A stretch of DNA of 64,000 bases, from NCBI GenBank assembly GCA_942159475.1, contig OW804102.1, positions 31,936,873-32,000,872 of the forward strand, in the 5' to 3' direction. Position 1 is the first letter of the stretch; each line of letters begins with the position of its first letter. Under the pieces are notes generated by a model, which was not told the DNA's origin, did not search any database, and saw nothing but the letters and a program-made list of their open reading frames with translations. Below are positions 1 to 9,413 of this stretch, piece after piece. Made by a program: the position numbers and the translations under genes. This stretch comes from Sthenelais limicola (taxonomy: Eukaryota > Annelida > Polychaeta > Phyllodocida > Sigalionidae).

Positions 1-230
1 GCCCCTACTTCTAACATAAAAAGTTCAATTTATATTCCCCCCTTTTATGGTGGTCCACTCGATCGGAGTCCCGATGTCATATAGCTTTAAAAGTTAAAAT
101 TTAACTTTAAAATGTAATGAGGATTAGCCAGTCCCAATACCTCACGTAAGTGGTTGGCCTAGACCTACTCGAGAACATAGAGAGGCATTCCACTTTCCAC
201 TTGGTCAAATGATATAACACCCTTATCATT
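1..230. other. Upstream region and presumed 5' UTR of gene A
   Basis: No coding signal is seen. The segment is AT-rich and lies directly upstream of the first ATG of gene A. Reading back from that ATG in frame, a TGA occurs seven codons upstream (in 'aaatgatataac'), so the coding frame cannot extend further left without another exon. The transcription start is not visible and could lie outside the window. Confidence 0.35.
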
Positions 231-354
231 ATGGCTTATAAGTTACATACTCAGGAATCGATCGCTTCACGTTTGGAACAGGGTGATTTAGTTGCGGCAA
301 ATAGACTAAACTCAATTTTCAATGGCGATCCGGGCATCCATGGCATAGGCATCG
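231..354 (+). CDS. Gene A coding exon 1 (small protein, unknown function)
   Basis: This is the first of four plus-strand exons that join in phase to encode a predicted 133-residue protein. The ATG at 231 has A at -3 and G at +4, and an in-frame stop lies upstream. The frame gives 41 codons starting MAYKLHTQES, then the donor G|GTATTT at 354/355 leaves one base (phase 1). The frame would run into TAA at 360-362 if unspliced. The encoded segment looks helical and polar (SIASRLEQGDLVAANRLNSI). The donor is weaker than consensus, so this exon is less certain than exons 3 and 4. The family is not recognised. Confidence 0.5.
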
Positions 355-934
355 GTATTTAATACTACAGTTTAACCAAACTATCCAAAGAGATCTAGAT
401 CTACCTGTGTTTAATTTGATCTCTACTACTAGTACTACTACGTACATTCAATCTCATGTAATTAGGCTATAAAGTGTTACCCTAAATAGAAGTAGTGACT
501 AAACTTGAAATTATCATAATTATTTGATACAAACTTGCTTTAATATCGACTATACCTCATATTGATGGGTTCATTGTATTCTTTTTTTTTGTTTCCAAAA
601 TTGGTTGTCTATTCCTCCCTTTACGCAATTTTATTAAATATTAGCTCCATTTCTTACTGTTAATATTTATTGCGCATAAACAAAAGTATCGTTTTTAGAA
701 ATTGTACGTTTTTTGGCTTCGATAGATCTCTCAACGATCGCCCATACCCCCCCCCCCCCCCCCCTAAATATTATCATTTCAACCAATGGCAATGAATACC
801 GCGTATCATGTGTTAACGTGATAGAATTTCTCGTAAAAGTTAAGTAGAACCATCTTTTTGCCCACACATTTGGAAAAGGGAAAATTGCGTTCCAAGGCCG
901 AGTAGGCCTAGAGCGCATTTACTCTTTTACACAG
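355..934 (+). other. Gene A intron 1
   Basis: The intron is 580 bp, starts GTATTT and ends in a pyrimidine-rich acceptor (ACTCTTTTACACAG). It is AT-rich and contains an uninterrupted C18 tract at 747-764. No other gene was seen in it. Confidence 0.4.
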
Positions 935-957
935 TAGCTTCGGTAGATTTACATGGG
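935..957 (+). CDS. Gene A coding microexon 2 (23 nt)
   Basis: The microexon lies between a good acceptor (TTTACTCTTTTACACAG at 934) and the donor GGG|GTAAGG. Its first two bases, TA, complete the phase-1 codon from exon 1 (G+TA, Val). It then encodes A-S-V-D-L-H-G and ends in phase 0, which is what exon 3 requires. Phase agreement on both sides is the main support. A 23-nt match with both splice sites could still arise by chance. Confidence 0.42.
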
Positions 958-1427
958 GTAAGGATAATCTGAGTATAATAGTCAGGTGGAGTGGTAGGAA
1001 AACATTTAAAATCTGCACAACAACAGTACCAGCGAGTGTTCATAGCCTGCTAATCCTGTTATGTCAGTCGCAATCAAATATTGTTCTTGGAAGTCATTAG
1101 GCCCCTAACTATTGCACAACTAGTAGTTGATTAACCATGAACAGTTCAGTCTCAAAGCCTCTCAGATCAGATAACAATGGTATGTCAGTGAGTGGACGCC
1201 TACTGCGCGAATGGCTTTTCTGGCCCAGGAGCAGGCGTCTTAAATATGGCATTTTGCGGTTTTGGAGCGAGACGCTTTCTCTCAGTTTGAAGGGACTCTC
1301 TCAAATTTGAGCCTAGATTGTATGACTTGAATAGGCGAATATAACCTATAGTAGGTAATCTGAAGATACTGTACCTCCTGTTTCATTAATCAAGTAATCA
1401 TATGTTTTGTTCTTTTTTTTCTTCCAG
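958..1427 (+). other. Gene A intron 2, containing a transposon copy
   Basis: The intron is 470 bp, from GTAAGG to TTCTTTTTTTTCTTCCAG. About one third of it is a copy of the TCTAGGCTCA inverted-repeat element (1147-1317). No coding signal was seen. Confidence 0.4.
1147..1317 (+). mobile_element. TCTAGGCTCA inverted-repeat element, copy 1
   Basis: Its core reads GTCAGTGAGTGGACGCCTAC, then GGCGTCTTAA, GGCATTTTGCGG, CTCAGTTTGAAGGGACTCTC and a terminal GAGCCTAGA. This copy lies in intron 2 of gene A. Confidence 0.8.
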
Positions 1428-1512
1428 TATGAGCATTATTTTGAAACCACCAACAAATCCAGTTACGATTCAAATCCACAGGGAGTTCCAGAGACGTTAA
1501 AACATCTGAAAG
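1428..1512 (+). CDS. Gene A coding exon 3
   Basis: A strong acceptor (TTCTTTTTTTTCTTCCAG) precedes 28 codons beginning YEHYFETTNKSSYDSNPQG. The donor AAAG|GTCAGT leaves one base (G) that pairs with AG of exon 4 to make Glu. The block E-T-T-N-K-S-S-Y is repeated in exon 4 as E-T-T-S-R-S-S-Y, so the two exons carry copies of one short repeat. Tyrosine-rich repeats of this general kind occur in microtubule-associated ciliary proteins, but that is only an analogy and no family is assigned. Confidence 0.68.
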
Positions 1513-2566
1513 GTCAGTTAGATTGAATGCCTTGAAAACCGCTGAATTATTCATGAATAAAATACACTCCAACAAATTAATGTGCGTGTCGGAATAAAAA
1601 TGTGTATTACATTAAAACAAAAATTCTCAGTTGATATTCTCAAACTTGATATTCCCAAGAAATAGAGTTTTGGAGCCGGCTTTGTTTCCTAATTGTGTAA
1701 CGCCGATGTTTCACAAATGCCATGATGTATTTGGTATGTTTGGTTGAAAGTGATATCGTGTTTGGCATTTGCACCTATAGTTCGCCCCCCCCCCCCCGCG
1801 CCCCCCCCCCACCCCCCACCCCCGATTAGTACACAACATTAGCGTACCCACCCCACCCACAGCAGATTTATATTATTACTTTTCATTCAATTGTATTGGT
1901 AAGTCATTGTTGTATGGAGGAGGTATATAAAATCCATATAGAAACGTCAGAAAATCACAAATTGTGGTCACTCTTCAGGAATTCAGTCTGATATACCAGT
2001 ACCTGCCCAATGTTTTATGTATTCCTGAATGCAAGGCACTATGTATTCCCGAATGCAAGGCGTTGCAGGAATGTTGTTTGTTTCAAGTAGGTGTGAGTGC
2101 TTGCTTAACAAACATATAAACTGGCGAATGCCCGTAAAACGCTTTAATAAATCAACATTATGGGTAAACATCAAACTTGGCAGCTATCGATAGCCAAACT
2201 AGCAGGATACTCTAACCCACTGCATGTGTTGTGAGAACGGCAGAAATTCAACGGGACCCTCAACTATTTATTATACTTGACTAGAAATTTGATTATACAT
2301 AATATTATATTTAAGAATTCCTTGCTAATTGTAACGGTTATCCTCAGCTAAAGCTTAATTATTGTCATTTATCTCTTGTCCTTCCAACAGCAGCTATTGA
2401 TTTATTATCTATTCATCTAGATTAGTATAAAGTTGCTTAAGTTCAGCCTATTTACAGAGATTGGTATGTTTGCTTGAACCATTTACAGAGATTTTGTCTG
2501 TGACAACAACGTCCAAACGAAAATAAACTGCATTCTCAAAATTAAATAATTTCTGTATTATTTCAG
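1513..2566 (+). other. Gene A intron 3
   Basis: The intron is 1054 bp, ending in TTCTGTATTATTTCAG. It contains a nearly pure C-rich tract at 1785-1823 broken by single G and A residues. It also has two near-identical short repeats around 2020-2065 (GTATTCCTGAATGCAAGGC and GTATTCCCGAATGCAAGGC). No coding signal was seen. Confidence 0.4.
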
Positions 2567-2736
2567 AGCGCCACTCACACGCCCACCCGGGTCACCAGCC
2601 CGAGTTAGACCACGCCTCCTTGAAGAACGTCTACAATTCGTGGGAAACTACCTCTCGCTCCTCCTACATGGATCCACGTCACAAAACCCAGCCTCTCTGT
2701 CCTTCTGACCAACAAGCTGGGGCACCACAGCAGTAG
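2567..2736 (+). CDS. Gene A terminal coding exon 4
   Basis: The exon begins after the acceptor at 2566, and AG completes the codon opened in exon 3 (G+AG, Glu). It encodes 55 more residues and ends at TAG 2734-2736. It is clearly richer in G+C than its surroundings. The translation is His- and Pro-rich at the start (RHSHAHPGHQPELDH) and contains W-E-T-T-S-R-S-S-Y-M-D-P, the second copy of the repeat in exon 3. With exons 1-3 the predicted protein is 133 residues and has no signal peptide or membrane segment. A small soluble structural or ciliary protein is possible, but the function is unknown. Confidence 0.72.
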
Positions 2737-3574
2737 TCTCTCTCCCTTTGGTCATCTTCTCCTTCTTACATATTCCTTGTCCGCATCTTATATACCAAAC
2801 AACAACATATTGTTTCCTCTGACAGTATTACTTGTATTGATATGATCGCTTTAAACTGCTGAGAACCATCGAGATACTTTGAAATCTTAATTGATTTAAA
2901 ATATTTTGTTGAAAAGCTTGAATGAACTGGTGGTATCTTGAAAATCATCAAACACTATCTGAGACTTCCCTTGCTGTATTATTTCTAACGATATTAACCA
3001 CCATCTGTCTTTGTATTTAATATTGTTGTCCTTCATTTGAAGTTAGAAGGATTATGCCTGGCTTTGTAATGCATCTAAATCATGAAGCCTACATTTATCA
3101 ATCATGTCATATGTAGCAGTCTTTCAATCTATAAATCTTGATTCATGAAATCCTTGTCTTAGAACTCAAAGACATATTCATTAGTGATGATCGTGTATCG
3201 AATTCAGATATATATTTTACCCTATGTATGAAAATTACCCTGATTTTTATCAGCGGTCTTTACTCTATAAAGACAGACAAATCTAGCAGAAATAGTCATG
3301 TTGTCGGATTAAGATGTTATTTTGTTTTCCCCAATTAGCTGCTTTTGTCTAGGTGATAACCTATCAGTATTACTTACTTATCAGTAGATTAGTAAGGTAT
3401 TAACAGCAGAGCTGTGATATTAAAACGCATGATGACTCGATAGCATTCTACGCAACTGATCATGTACATTTATTAGGGAATTAAGAATACCATAAGTATA
3501 CATGCCTCACCTTTATGCTTTTAATCTGTGTGCACATCAATGATATTCACTGCACGACTCTTGTAACATGCGGT

Positions 3575-3580
3575 AATAAA
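3575..3580 (+). terminator. Polyadenylation signal of gene A
   Basis: AATAAA lies about 840 bp after the TAG of gene A and is followed by TG/T-rich sequence (CTTTGTCTATTTTG). It gives a plausible 3' UTR of 2737 to about 3600. No earlier plus-strand AATAAA was noticed in the UTR. Confidence 0.5.
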
Positions 3581-3600
3581 CGATTCTTTATTAACATTGA

Positions 3601-4584
3601 AACGCATCTTTGTCTATTTTGATCGTTATTTAATATTACAGTCAACGCCCACAGACTGCGTCAGTCTATTATCTTTTCATTTAAAAAAAAAGGGTAAGAT
3701 TATGAGCAATTTGGGCGTCGGGAATGTTTCATAGTTTTATTTTACTGGTGAAAAGTACGTTATAAATAATTGCTTTAGATAAAGATATGTTAGACAAATG
3801 AGCTCAAGTCTGGTAAGAGTAATTGCAAATGATTCAGAAAGCATTTGTATGAAGTAAAAAAGGAATTGATTAGTTGGAACTAAATTTTTTAATCGACACT
3901 CAATAATTGCAGCCTGCTTTTGTCCATTGTCCTTCAATAGGCGTGTGAAAGATATATATTGCTGGATTTATATAAAGCAACAATATTTACAAAATCCTTC
4001 AACTTCCTTCCGAGATAACAATAATTTAAGGGAGTTACATGTCCGCCATTTGAATCTTGATTGGCACGGAATTATGGGAGTTGTATATATATCCGTGTAA
4101 AAGCTATAGGCTATATTGCAGTCCTCCGATGTATATAGTGGTGTACCTTACATGGTGGGATAACAGAATCTTTCATTTGTTCCATCATGGATTTGGAGAA
4201 TCAATAGATCATTCATACAACCTACAATCTTGGCGAAAACATGCCAATAACTTTGTGTTTATATAAAAGTGTGGCTAAATAATTGTATGTCAGATATGAA
4301 CCGAATCCATTCCAGCATGCACTGTAACATACATGCTCAGTGGTATGTACAAATCCCCTAATGCTACATGTAGTCCCTAATTTGTGTGGGTTGAGGTGTA
4401 CCGAGGTGGTACATCGGCACAGACCTTCGAACAGAAGCATGAATATTCAGAAGCATGAATATTCAAACGACGAAGAGTTTTCCCCGGATTACTGTTGCTG
4501 AGAGTAAGACAACATTAGGAATTTATTGTTTGGAATATTTTGATAAGAATCACAACGTACCCAATATTACAATCAAAGCAAGCC
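3601..4584. other. Intergenic interval between convergent genes A and B
   Basis: This is roughly 1 kb between the two proposed 3' ends. No coding signal was seen. It holds a small tandem repeat (AGAAGCATGAATATTC twice, about 4433-4464) and a second minus-strand AATAAA near 3740 (plus-strand TTTATT in 'AGTTTTATTTTACTGG') that could serve as a more distal signal for gene B. Confidence 0.35.
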
Positions 4585-4590
4585 TTTATT
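4585..4590 (-). terminator. Candidate polyadenylation signal of gene B
   Basis: The plus strand reads TTTATT, so the minus strand reads AATAAA followed by GGCTTGCTTTGATTGT, which is GT-rich as expected downstream of a cleavage site. It would give gene B a 3' UTR of about 820 bp that includes the 25-bp tandem repeats. Other AATAAA sites exist further downstream, so the choice is uncertain. Confidence 0.35.
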
Positions 4591-5212
4591 TTACAATTGA
4601 ATATAATTATTTCTTCACCTTCCTTCATATTATTTATAATTTTATATATTTGTTTATTAGACATGTTTTATGAATTTACTTAGTGCCCATGTTTGTCGAT
4701 GTTACGACACAAAGGCAGATCCAACAGAAGTATTCTCAAATGACTTCCAATCAATGCTATTACCGGTACTTATATGCAATCCTAATGACTTTACACAGGC
4801 CCACTGTTGTTGCAACCTCCAATGACTGTTGTAGTTATAATAAAACGTCCAACACTTGATAGCTCTTGATGCGATTTGGTGAAAAATTCAAATGACTGTC
4901 ATTAGAACTGTTTCTAATCAATACTTAATGTAAGATAAGAAAGTCATAATACAAGCTTTGACAATTCTCTTAGTTAAATAGTAGTCAACGGTGCATACAT
5001 AGAAAGATGAGGGGGCTAGATGTATTGATTGCTACGTGTTATCAGCCCCGTCAGATGTTTTCTGTTGATATATTGAATTAAGACCCCATGTTGGGGGGAA
5101 AACACTTGATGTAAGAACTATCGACTGCCATTCAAAACTCCAAAATGATTGATTGCAGGAACTTCTAATATAACTGCCTGTGCTGTAGTCATCTACCATT
5201 GCTGTTGATACA

Positions 5213-5437
5213 CGTTCCAATCAATGCAGTTGTTAGAACATCTATCACTGCCATTGTTACAACTTCTAAAAGTTGCACTAGCGTTGAAATTCATATCCAT
5301 GACGATTCACAAAACTTCCAATCACTGTCAGTATTACAAATGTCAATCACTGTTATCGTTACAATATCCAATCGTTGTCATTGTTACATCATCCAATCAC
5401 TGTCTTTGTTAGAACTTCCAATCACTACCATGACTAG
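5213..5437. repeat. 25-bp tandem repeat array spanning the stop codon of gene B
   Basis: Five consecutive units of exactly 25 bp are visible at 5313-5337, 5338-5362, 5363-5387, 5388-5412 and 5413-5437. Each contains a form of TCCAATCACTGTCNTTGTTA. More diverged units extend left to about 5213, and weaker traces of the same words (CCAATGACTGTTGTAG) occur near 4817-4840. The last unit overlaps the coding sequence of gene B, and the TAA stop (5409-5411) lies in the adjacent unit. Confidence 0.8.
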
Positions 5438-8036
5438 TGGAGCTACTGATGATTTCTTCATGAGACGTAGGAATTGTGGACACAGAGGATTGAGGTTGAT
5501 CTGATGCACCTGATGTAGAACTATGTGATACATCATGCCTTGGTTCTGGGAATACAAAGTAATTCCCTGCAGAGCTGATTCTCCCATTGAATCCTACTGA
5601 ATTGCTAGTGCTATTGTTCTTCTTACCAACACTTTTCTTTCTATGTGGAATGAGTTTGACCGAGGGAGGTGTTGGAGGTCTGTGCCTTTGGTAAGAATCA
5701 AACTTTGGTACTGGTGAAGAAAGCTGTCCCATTCCTGACCAGTCATAAGGACCATCAAGGGGAATGGTTGAGGCATTGACTTCATTGGAATAATGAGAAC
5801 TGGAGCCACTGTTATAGTAGTCACTGCCTGATGAGGGAACAGAAGGTGGAGGGTTGACTGGGGGTGGAGGAACATAATGCTTTGTGATATCCCTCTCTGC
5901 ATATGGTGGTGCTCCGCTGAAATCATCAAATGCATCCACTTGATTGTGATATTGGTCATTCTGAGTCTGCAACCCATGCCTAAATTGTTGTATTCTTTGG
6001 TGTGAGGGTTTGCTGTGTTTTGGAGTGCTGTTAGCAATGGGCACCACCGCATATGGATAACCACTGTCTGCATTCTGAATGACATCCTCCATGCCAGGCC
6101 TGTCATAGATATGATGGGAAATATTGGCATTGTACTGGGAACCATATGTACTTTCACCTTTGTAGCTTCCATAAATGGCAACATTAGATTGATGTTCATA
6201 TAAGTCATGGTTGATTGATGGAGGGGCAGAATTAGGGTGGAAATATTCAACTATTGGTGGGTCTTCATCACCTAAGGTGAATCCTTCATTCACAGCTGGA
6301 CCTCCATAAGTATAGTAGGTGGTGGCATTAAACTTACCGTGTTGGGGCTGCTTTTCCTTTAGATCTGGGTTTGGGGAATCTGTATCTGACTCATAAGGTG
6401 GATCTGCACCTTGGAATGTCAGAACCTGAAGGGAATTGTTATTATTACCTTGGGGTGGCAACTGGTGATACTTTTGAGGCTGGGTAGGTTGATTCTGAGG
6501 AGGTGACATGGTGGGTGATGAGGACAATTCAATCTGTGGACATTCTCGCAAAGAGAAATTTTTGCACTTGTTACAAATCAGGTTCTTCATGTTGTAAACA
6601 GTTGATCCAATTTTGGGAGTGGTGAAATCAGTAACAGCTTCATAAAAGTCAGAAGGATGAACTGTTAAGTCTGCATTACACACTGAACATTGTGAAATTG
6701 TTTGCCTGGCTTCTGCTGCCAAAACCTTTGCTACAACCATCTTTCCTGGCAATGGTCTGTTCTTTAAAATTGAAACCTTGTTATTTTTAGGTGAAGCTTC
6801 TGCTGAGGGTTTGTTTGGGTCCGAATTTGTGAAGACACTTGATGGTGGACGGCGCGGTTGTTTCGGGATGCTGCTTCTGTCACGCTTTTTGCGCATCATC
6901 TTTTTCATTGCTGAGGGTTTGATGTTGTGTGCTGTATTGTCTTCATCAGAGGAATCAGATACTTCTGCTTTTTGTTCTTTCAGAAGGGCTGCTATCATGT
7001 CCCTGGGGTCAGTTGGAATCTGTGCCTTTGTGTTTTTTATACTAAATTTTGTTCTACCTTTTGGCTTACTGGCTTGTTCTGTTTTCCTGAGATTTCTTGG
7101 TGGAACAGACTTGGGTTTGGGTTTGGGTTTGGGTAGAACATCTGGTGGGTTTTTCTTGGTATCTAATTTGACTGCTGTGCTATAGTTGTCCAGAATTGAT
7201 GGGATTTTGTTGTCCCAAACTTGACTGGAATTAAATTCTTGATGCAGCTGAGCTGGATTAGGCATTGATTGACCTTGCGGGATGGCCAGTTTTTGACCAG
7301 CATGTAAAACAGTGGAACCATGCATTTGAGGTTGGTTTGATGTAGGCCTATCATTATTATTTTGTGTAGATCTATCCATTCCAGCATTCCTTAATCTAAA
7401 CAACTGTGCTTGATCAACAAAGTCGCCTGTAGGCCTATTGTGACCTATTCTCATAGAATCATGAATTGTCCCTCTAATGAAATCGGTATGCCTGCCATCT
7501 GGTTCCCTTGGAGACACCGAAGTGCTAGCTGGTTTACGCCAGCTGGGACTTGTGATTATATAATTCTCCCTCATCTCACTCTCAGTCCAATGTGGGATTT
7601 TTATTGGAGTTTTCTTATTTTTATCAGCTGCTGGAGCCCCATGGAAGCCATATGGGGAATCTCCATCAGCTACTCTAAGCTGTGGTTGATACATGGGTGG
7701 TGGTTGCATTGGGGCACCTAAACTCTGGTCGTTAACGATAGGTGGTGCCACTAGCGGCTCACAGAGTGACATTGGTCGTTGCTGGGGGATATCTCTCCCT
7801 GCATATTGGCCTGCTCTAGGCACGCCTACCCACGGGGAGGTGAATCCATACATAAGACCCTGTTCATGTGCAGAATTGCTTTCTATTCTTTGACAATTGT
7901 CAGAACTTGGGTCTAGGTTGGCACTGCTGTAATTATTGTAGTTGACCAGAGATCCGGATATGTTATATATGGGGTTAATGTTGGGTCCTTGAAGCTGAGG
8001 ACTAAGAGGTAACCCACCCGTTTTAAAGGCAAATAC
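5409..8036 (-). CDS. Gene B large coding exon: disordered, likely nuclear protein with CxxC pair
   Basis: The frame stays open for about 875 codons and ends in TAA at 5409-5411. The right edge is set by the minus-strand acceptor CTTCTCTTTCAG|GTA in phase 0; the seven codons to the right of it are the intron's pyrimidine tract. The protein is mostly disordered and rich in Pro, Ser, Asn, Gln and Tyr. Around residues 300-410 it has strongly basic clusters (KPKPKPKSVPPRNLRK, KKMMRKKRDR) that look like nuclear localisation signals, next to an acidic SDSSDEDN patch. Around residues 455-500 there is one ordered-looking segment with C-x2-C-x34-C-x2-C spacing (CSVC then CNKC), probably zinc-binding. 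The last eight or so residues (ending GSDWKF) are encoded inside a 25-bp tandem repeat. I do not recognise the family; a chromatin- or transcription-related role is a guess from composition. Confidence 0.88.
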   Translation of the reverse strand, partial: VFAFKTGGLPLSPQLQGPNINPIYNISGSLVNYNNYSSANLDPSSDNCQRIESNSAHEQGLMYGFTSPWVGVPRAGQYAGRDIPQQRPMSLCEPLVAPPIVNDQSLGAPMQPPPMYQPQLRVADGDSPYGFHGAPAADKNKKTPIKIPHWTESEMRENYIITSPSWRKPASTSVSPREPDGRHTDFIRGTIHDSMRIGHNRPTGDFVDQAQLFRLRNAGMDRSTQNNNDRPTSNQPQMHGSTVLHAGQKLAIPQGQSMPNPAQLHQEFNSSQVWDNKIPSILDNYSTAVKLDTKKNPPDVLPKPKPKPKSVPPRNLRKTEQASKPKGRTKFSIKNTKAQIPTDPRDMIAALLKEQKAEVSDSSDEDNTAHNIKPSAMKKMMRKKRDRSSIPKQPRRPPSSVFTNSDPNKPSAEASPKNNKVSILKNRPLPGKMVVAKVLAAEARQTISQCSVCNADLTVHPSDFYEAVTDFTTPKIGSTVYNMKNLICNKCKNFSLRECPQIELSSSPTMSPPQNQPTQPQKYHQLPPQGNNNNSLQVLTFQGADPPYESDTDSPNPDLKEKQPQHGKFNATTYYTYGGPAVNEGFTLGDEDPPIVEYFHPNSAPPSINHDLYEHQSNVAIYGSYKGESTYGSQYNANISHHIYDRPGMEDVIQNADSGYPYAVVPIANSTPKHSKPSHQRIQQFRHGLQTQNDQYHNQVDAFDDFSGAPPYAERDITKHYVPPPPVNPPPSVPSSGSDYYNSGSSSHYSNEVNASTIPLDGPYDWSGMGQLSSPVPKFDSYQRHRPPTPPSVKLIPHRKKSVGKKNNSTSNSVGFNGRISSAGNYFVFPEPRHDVSHSSTSGASDQPQSSVSTIPTSHEEIISSSTSHGSDWKF

Positions 8037-8843
8037 CTGAAAGAGAAGTAATTTCAATATTAAAGCTATAATTTTGTTAGATTTAACCCAATATCTCGAA
8101 GCATTTCCATTTAATTAATCTTACGAATAATATCTGCAAGCAGGGGAGTTATATTAGCCATTGCACATCTGAAGGGAAAGCTAGTAAAGATTATTTTTAC
8201 AAAACGTAGTTTCCATTCCAGTCACTGTTATTAATAGATCAAAATCCACTGAAGGAATTTCTTCATGAAGAACATTAAGATGCCATCCTTCCAAATAAGT
8301 AATATTACTTGATTGTTTAGGTTTTGCCCATATTTATGATCATTGTAGAATTAGACATGATTTTCTTACTCTTATACTAGAAATACCGGAGATAAACCAG
8401 GCAATATCCTTTAAAATCCTAAAAGGTATATCACCTTGTGAGCATTCTCCAGTGACATTGTATAACAATTAACGATAGGGTATTATTGAGTGCAGAATAT
8501 CTGTATTGAAAATTTAAATGTTAGCCATTAATCAAATAGATTCCGAGAGTTGATTTTGTGTTTCTGAGAACAGTTATACCCCACATGTTTCTGAAGATGA
8601 TCCTTGATGCAAATATCTCCGATAAGTTTCTAGATAGAATGCATTAAACAGCCTGGGGAAATAAATTGGGTTAGACCCCATTCACTCTATTTCTGTGGAT
8701 TTAACACACCAATCTCTTTGTCCCACATTTCATAAAAATTCACGAATTGCAGTAGTAAAAAATTGAAGCAGGGAGCATGCATTTGGTGGGAGAATGCAAA
8801 GCAAATTCACAAAATATGAGGAAAATAGAGAATAGAAACTTAC
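8037..8843 (-). other. Gene B intron
   Basis: This is an 807-bp AT-rich intron between the proposed first coding exon (donor ACA|GTAAGT) and the large exon (acceptor TCTCTTTCAG). No coding signal or repeat was seen in it. Confidence 0.4.
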
Positions 8844-8867
8844 TGTATGTGATAGGAGGCGCAACAT
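8844..8867 (-). CDS. Gene B proposed first coding exon (MLRLLSHT)
   Basis: The minus strand has ATG at 8867 followed by eight codons (MLRLLSHT) and a consensus donor ACA|GTAAGT in phase 0. That matches the phase-0 acceptor of the large exon (next codon GTA, giving ...SHT-VFAFKTGG). A possible acceptor (CCTCTGTATAG) lies just upstream of the ATG, so this may be the coding part of a second exon. The frame is also open upstream to another ATG at 8999. That would add 44 residues including a hydrophobic stretch, and I cannot decide between the two starts. Without this exon the large ORF could begin only at an internal Met. Confidence 0.4.
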
Positions 8868-9049
8868 GCGGACTATACAGAGGCAATGGTCATAATAAAG
8901 ATGGTACACTAGAAATGCAATGAACTGCACGAACCAATTGTACGTAATCAGGGGAGAGGTGATACCATGATAGGTGCATTTACCCTTTCGGCAATTCATT
9001 AAATCAAATTCATTAATTACATCATAGAACCTCGATTGAATATTATATA

Positions 9050-9058
9050 CTTTTTATA
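9050..9058 (-). promoter_or_regulatory. Possible TATA box of gene B
   Basis: The minus strand reads CTATAAAAAGTATATAA, with TATAAAAAG at 9058-9050. Initiation about 30 bp downstream would fall near 9025, just before the ATG at 8999 and upstream of the ATG at 8867. The surrounding sequence is AT-rich, so a chance match is quite possible. Confidence 0.22.
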
Positions 9059-9400
9059 GCGCATGTATATGGGATCATTTTGTCGAACCGTTACATGAAT
9101 ATTGTCTTCTCCAAGTAAACGTCTGAGCAAGCGACTGAACCTAGAACTAGAATATGTTGGCTTGGACGCGGTATGGGTCGATGGCAAGATGTCAATCGTT
9201 ATTTCTTCAAAAGCTGTTCGGGTGTACTTTTAATACTTTTTTTTACAAGAAACAATCTACACTGTGTAAAACCAAATGTCTTCTCAAATTTAAAAATGTT
9301 TTTTTTCTCATAACTCCGAAATAACTCCGAAATTGTCGCGAAAATTCGATTCTTAACTACACTAAGTAAAAAATGAGCGAGGCAAAAATATTGTCGATAT
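9059..9400. other. Spacer between the 3' end of gene C and the promoter of gene B
   Basis: This is about 350 bp with no coding signal. If both proposed boundaries are right, genes C and B are tandem on the minus strand and separated by only this interval. It contains a repeated CATAACTCCGAAATAACTCC phrase near 9310-9330. Confidence 0.3.
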
Positions 9401-9407
9401 TTTTTCT

Positions 9408-9413
9408 TTTATT
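9408..9413 (-). terminator. Candidate polyadenylation signal of gene C
   Basis: The plus-strand TTTATT gives AATAAA on the minus strand, followed after about 40 bases by a T-rich stretch. It would end a 3' UTR of about 5.9 kb. In favour: the 9.4-15.2 kb interval has no transposon copies or microsatellites, unlike the introns, and holds several Pumilio-type sites on the correct strand. Nearer AATAAA sites could also be used. Confidence 0.28.

Noticed and set aside
5594..6250. 218-codon open frame on the minus strand overlapping gene B
   Set aside because: It is an out-of-frame shadow of the 875-codon exon. Its translation is Met/His-biased, and the main frame has a splice acceptor and motifs.
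6778..7185. 135-codon plus-strand frame opposite gene B
   Set aside because: It is antisense to the gene B exon, and its Phe/Leu/Gly composition is the complement of the Lys/Pro-rich coding strand.
8037..8057. Start of the gene B ORF at the TTG codon (MKLLLFQ)
   Set aside because: These seven codons are the intron's pyrimidine-rich acceptor (ACTTCTCTTTCAG). TTG starts are not expected in animal genes.
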